5,781 nt of DNA, taken from the NCBI GenBank assembly GCA_946479475.1, contig CAMLGG010000314.1:1-5781 (forward strand). Direction: 5' to 3'. Positions within the stretch are counted from its first letter, which is position 1; each line of letters starts with the position of its first letter. The DNA comes from an uncultured Ideonella sp. Lineage in GTDB: Bacteria; Pseudomonadota; Gammaproteobacteria; Burkholderiales; Burkholderiaceae. A program made the position numbers and the translations under genes. The notes beneath the pieces are model-generated. The model did no database searches. It worked only from the letters and a program-made list of their open reading frames with translations, and was not told the origin of the DNA. Positions 5,648-5,781 of the stretch are shown piece after piece.

Positions 5648-5660
5648 TGAGCTTGTCGAA
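5648..5660 (+). repeat. Dispersed repeat copy 2, left arm of hairpin
   Basis: Second copy, identical in its 13-base core to copy 1 and in direct orientation 41 bp further on. It pairs with the inverted copy 3 over all 13 positions if the one T/G position is counted as a G-U wobble in RNA. Confidence 0.75.
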
Positions 5661-5668
5661 TGCTCCGC

Positions 5669-5682
5669 CCACGTTGGCGTGG
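5669..5682. repeat. Inner hairpin between repeat copies 2 and 3
   Basis: CCACG and CGTGG form a perfect 5-bp stem around TTGG, nested in the 25-base spacer of the larger inverted repeat. Together they would give a two-tier stem-loop in single-stranded DNA or RNA. Confidence 0.5.
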
Positions 5683-5685
5683 CCT

Positions 5686-5698
5686 TTCGACAGGCTCA
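5686..5698 (-). repeat. Dispersed repeat copy 3, inverted, right arm of hairpin
   Basis: Reads TTCGACAGGCTCA on the plus strand, the complement of TGAGCCTGTCGAA, differing from copy 2 by one base. With copy 2 it makes an inverted pair reminiscent of REP doublets that fold into a hairpin; it lies 145 bases past the stop of the repeat-protein gene. Confidence 0.75.
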
Positions 5699-5761
5699 AG
5701 GCAAACGGAGGGTAGTGGCGTGCGAGGCGCCCGGCACAGCCCTTCCCCTCCCCGTTCTGGC

Positions 5762-5774
5762 TGAGCTCGTCGAA
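5762..5774 (+). repeat. Dispersed repeat copy 4 (TGAGCTCGTCGAA)
   Basis: Fourth copy, direct orientation, differing from copies 1 and 2 by one base (C for T). It is followed by GGCCCTG at the window edge, so the array may continue beyond it. Confidence 0.7.
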
Positions 5775-5781
5775 GGCCCTG

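Larger units (their letters stand above)
5542..5781. other. Non-coding tail region with dispersed repeats
   Basis: No convincing gene lies in this 240-bp stretch. It begins with a pyrimidine-rich segment (5542-5600) in which TTCGGCC occurs at 5562 and 5581, and then carries four copies of a short repeat, listed separately. No T-tract terminator for the preceding gene is visible. Confidence 0.6.

Overview
This is a GC-rich window (roughly 70% by eye) with densely packed genes and strong third-position G/C bias. The gene types and codon use fit a betaproteobacterium of the order Burkholderiales, perhaps Comamonadaceae-like. That assignment is an inference from style, not from a marker gene. No rRNA, tRNA, CRISPR array, transposase or phage gene was seen.

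Layout. (1) 7-1377 (+) encodes a secreted, probably lipid-anchored subtilisin-like (S8) serine protease. It has an intact Asp/His/Ser triad but no recognisable oxyanion-hole Asn. Its ATGA start suggests coupling to a gene cut off by the window edge. (2) 1403-1774 (-) is convergent with it and encodes a small glycine-rich lipoprotein with three HxH motifs and two Cys. Its upstream region (1775-1876) holds two perfect 6-2-6 dyads and a tandem 8-bp repeat. (3) 1877-2854 (-) is a fold-type II PLP threonine/serine dehydratase. (4) 3002-3586 (+) is a LysE/RhtB-type amino-acid exporter. (5) 3586-5037 (+) is a MocR-type regulator (GntR winged helix fused to an aminotransferase-like domain) whose start overlaps the exporter stop by one base. 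(6) 5125-5541 (+) is a small exported protein built from three ~37-residue repeats. (7) 5542-5781 has no gene but carries four copies of a short dispersed repeat with core TGAGCTTGTCGAA, two of them forming a long hairpin.

Genes 3-5 look like one amino-acid homeostasis module. The dehydratase would degrade a hydroxy-amino acid, the exporter would expel the excess, and the MocR protein would sense an amino acid or PLP and control the 147-bp divergent intergenic region. The specific substrate cannot be read from the sequence.

The three exported proteins (protease, HxH lipoprotein, repeat protein) have no evident functional link to that module. The least familiar items are the HxH lipoprotein, the triple-repeat exported protein and the subtilase with the altered oxyanion segment. 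I did not find a clear, coherent, new multi-gene system.
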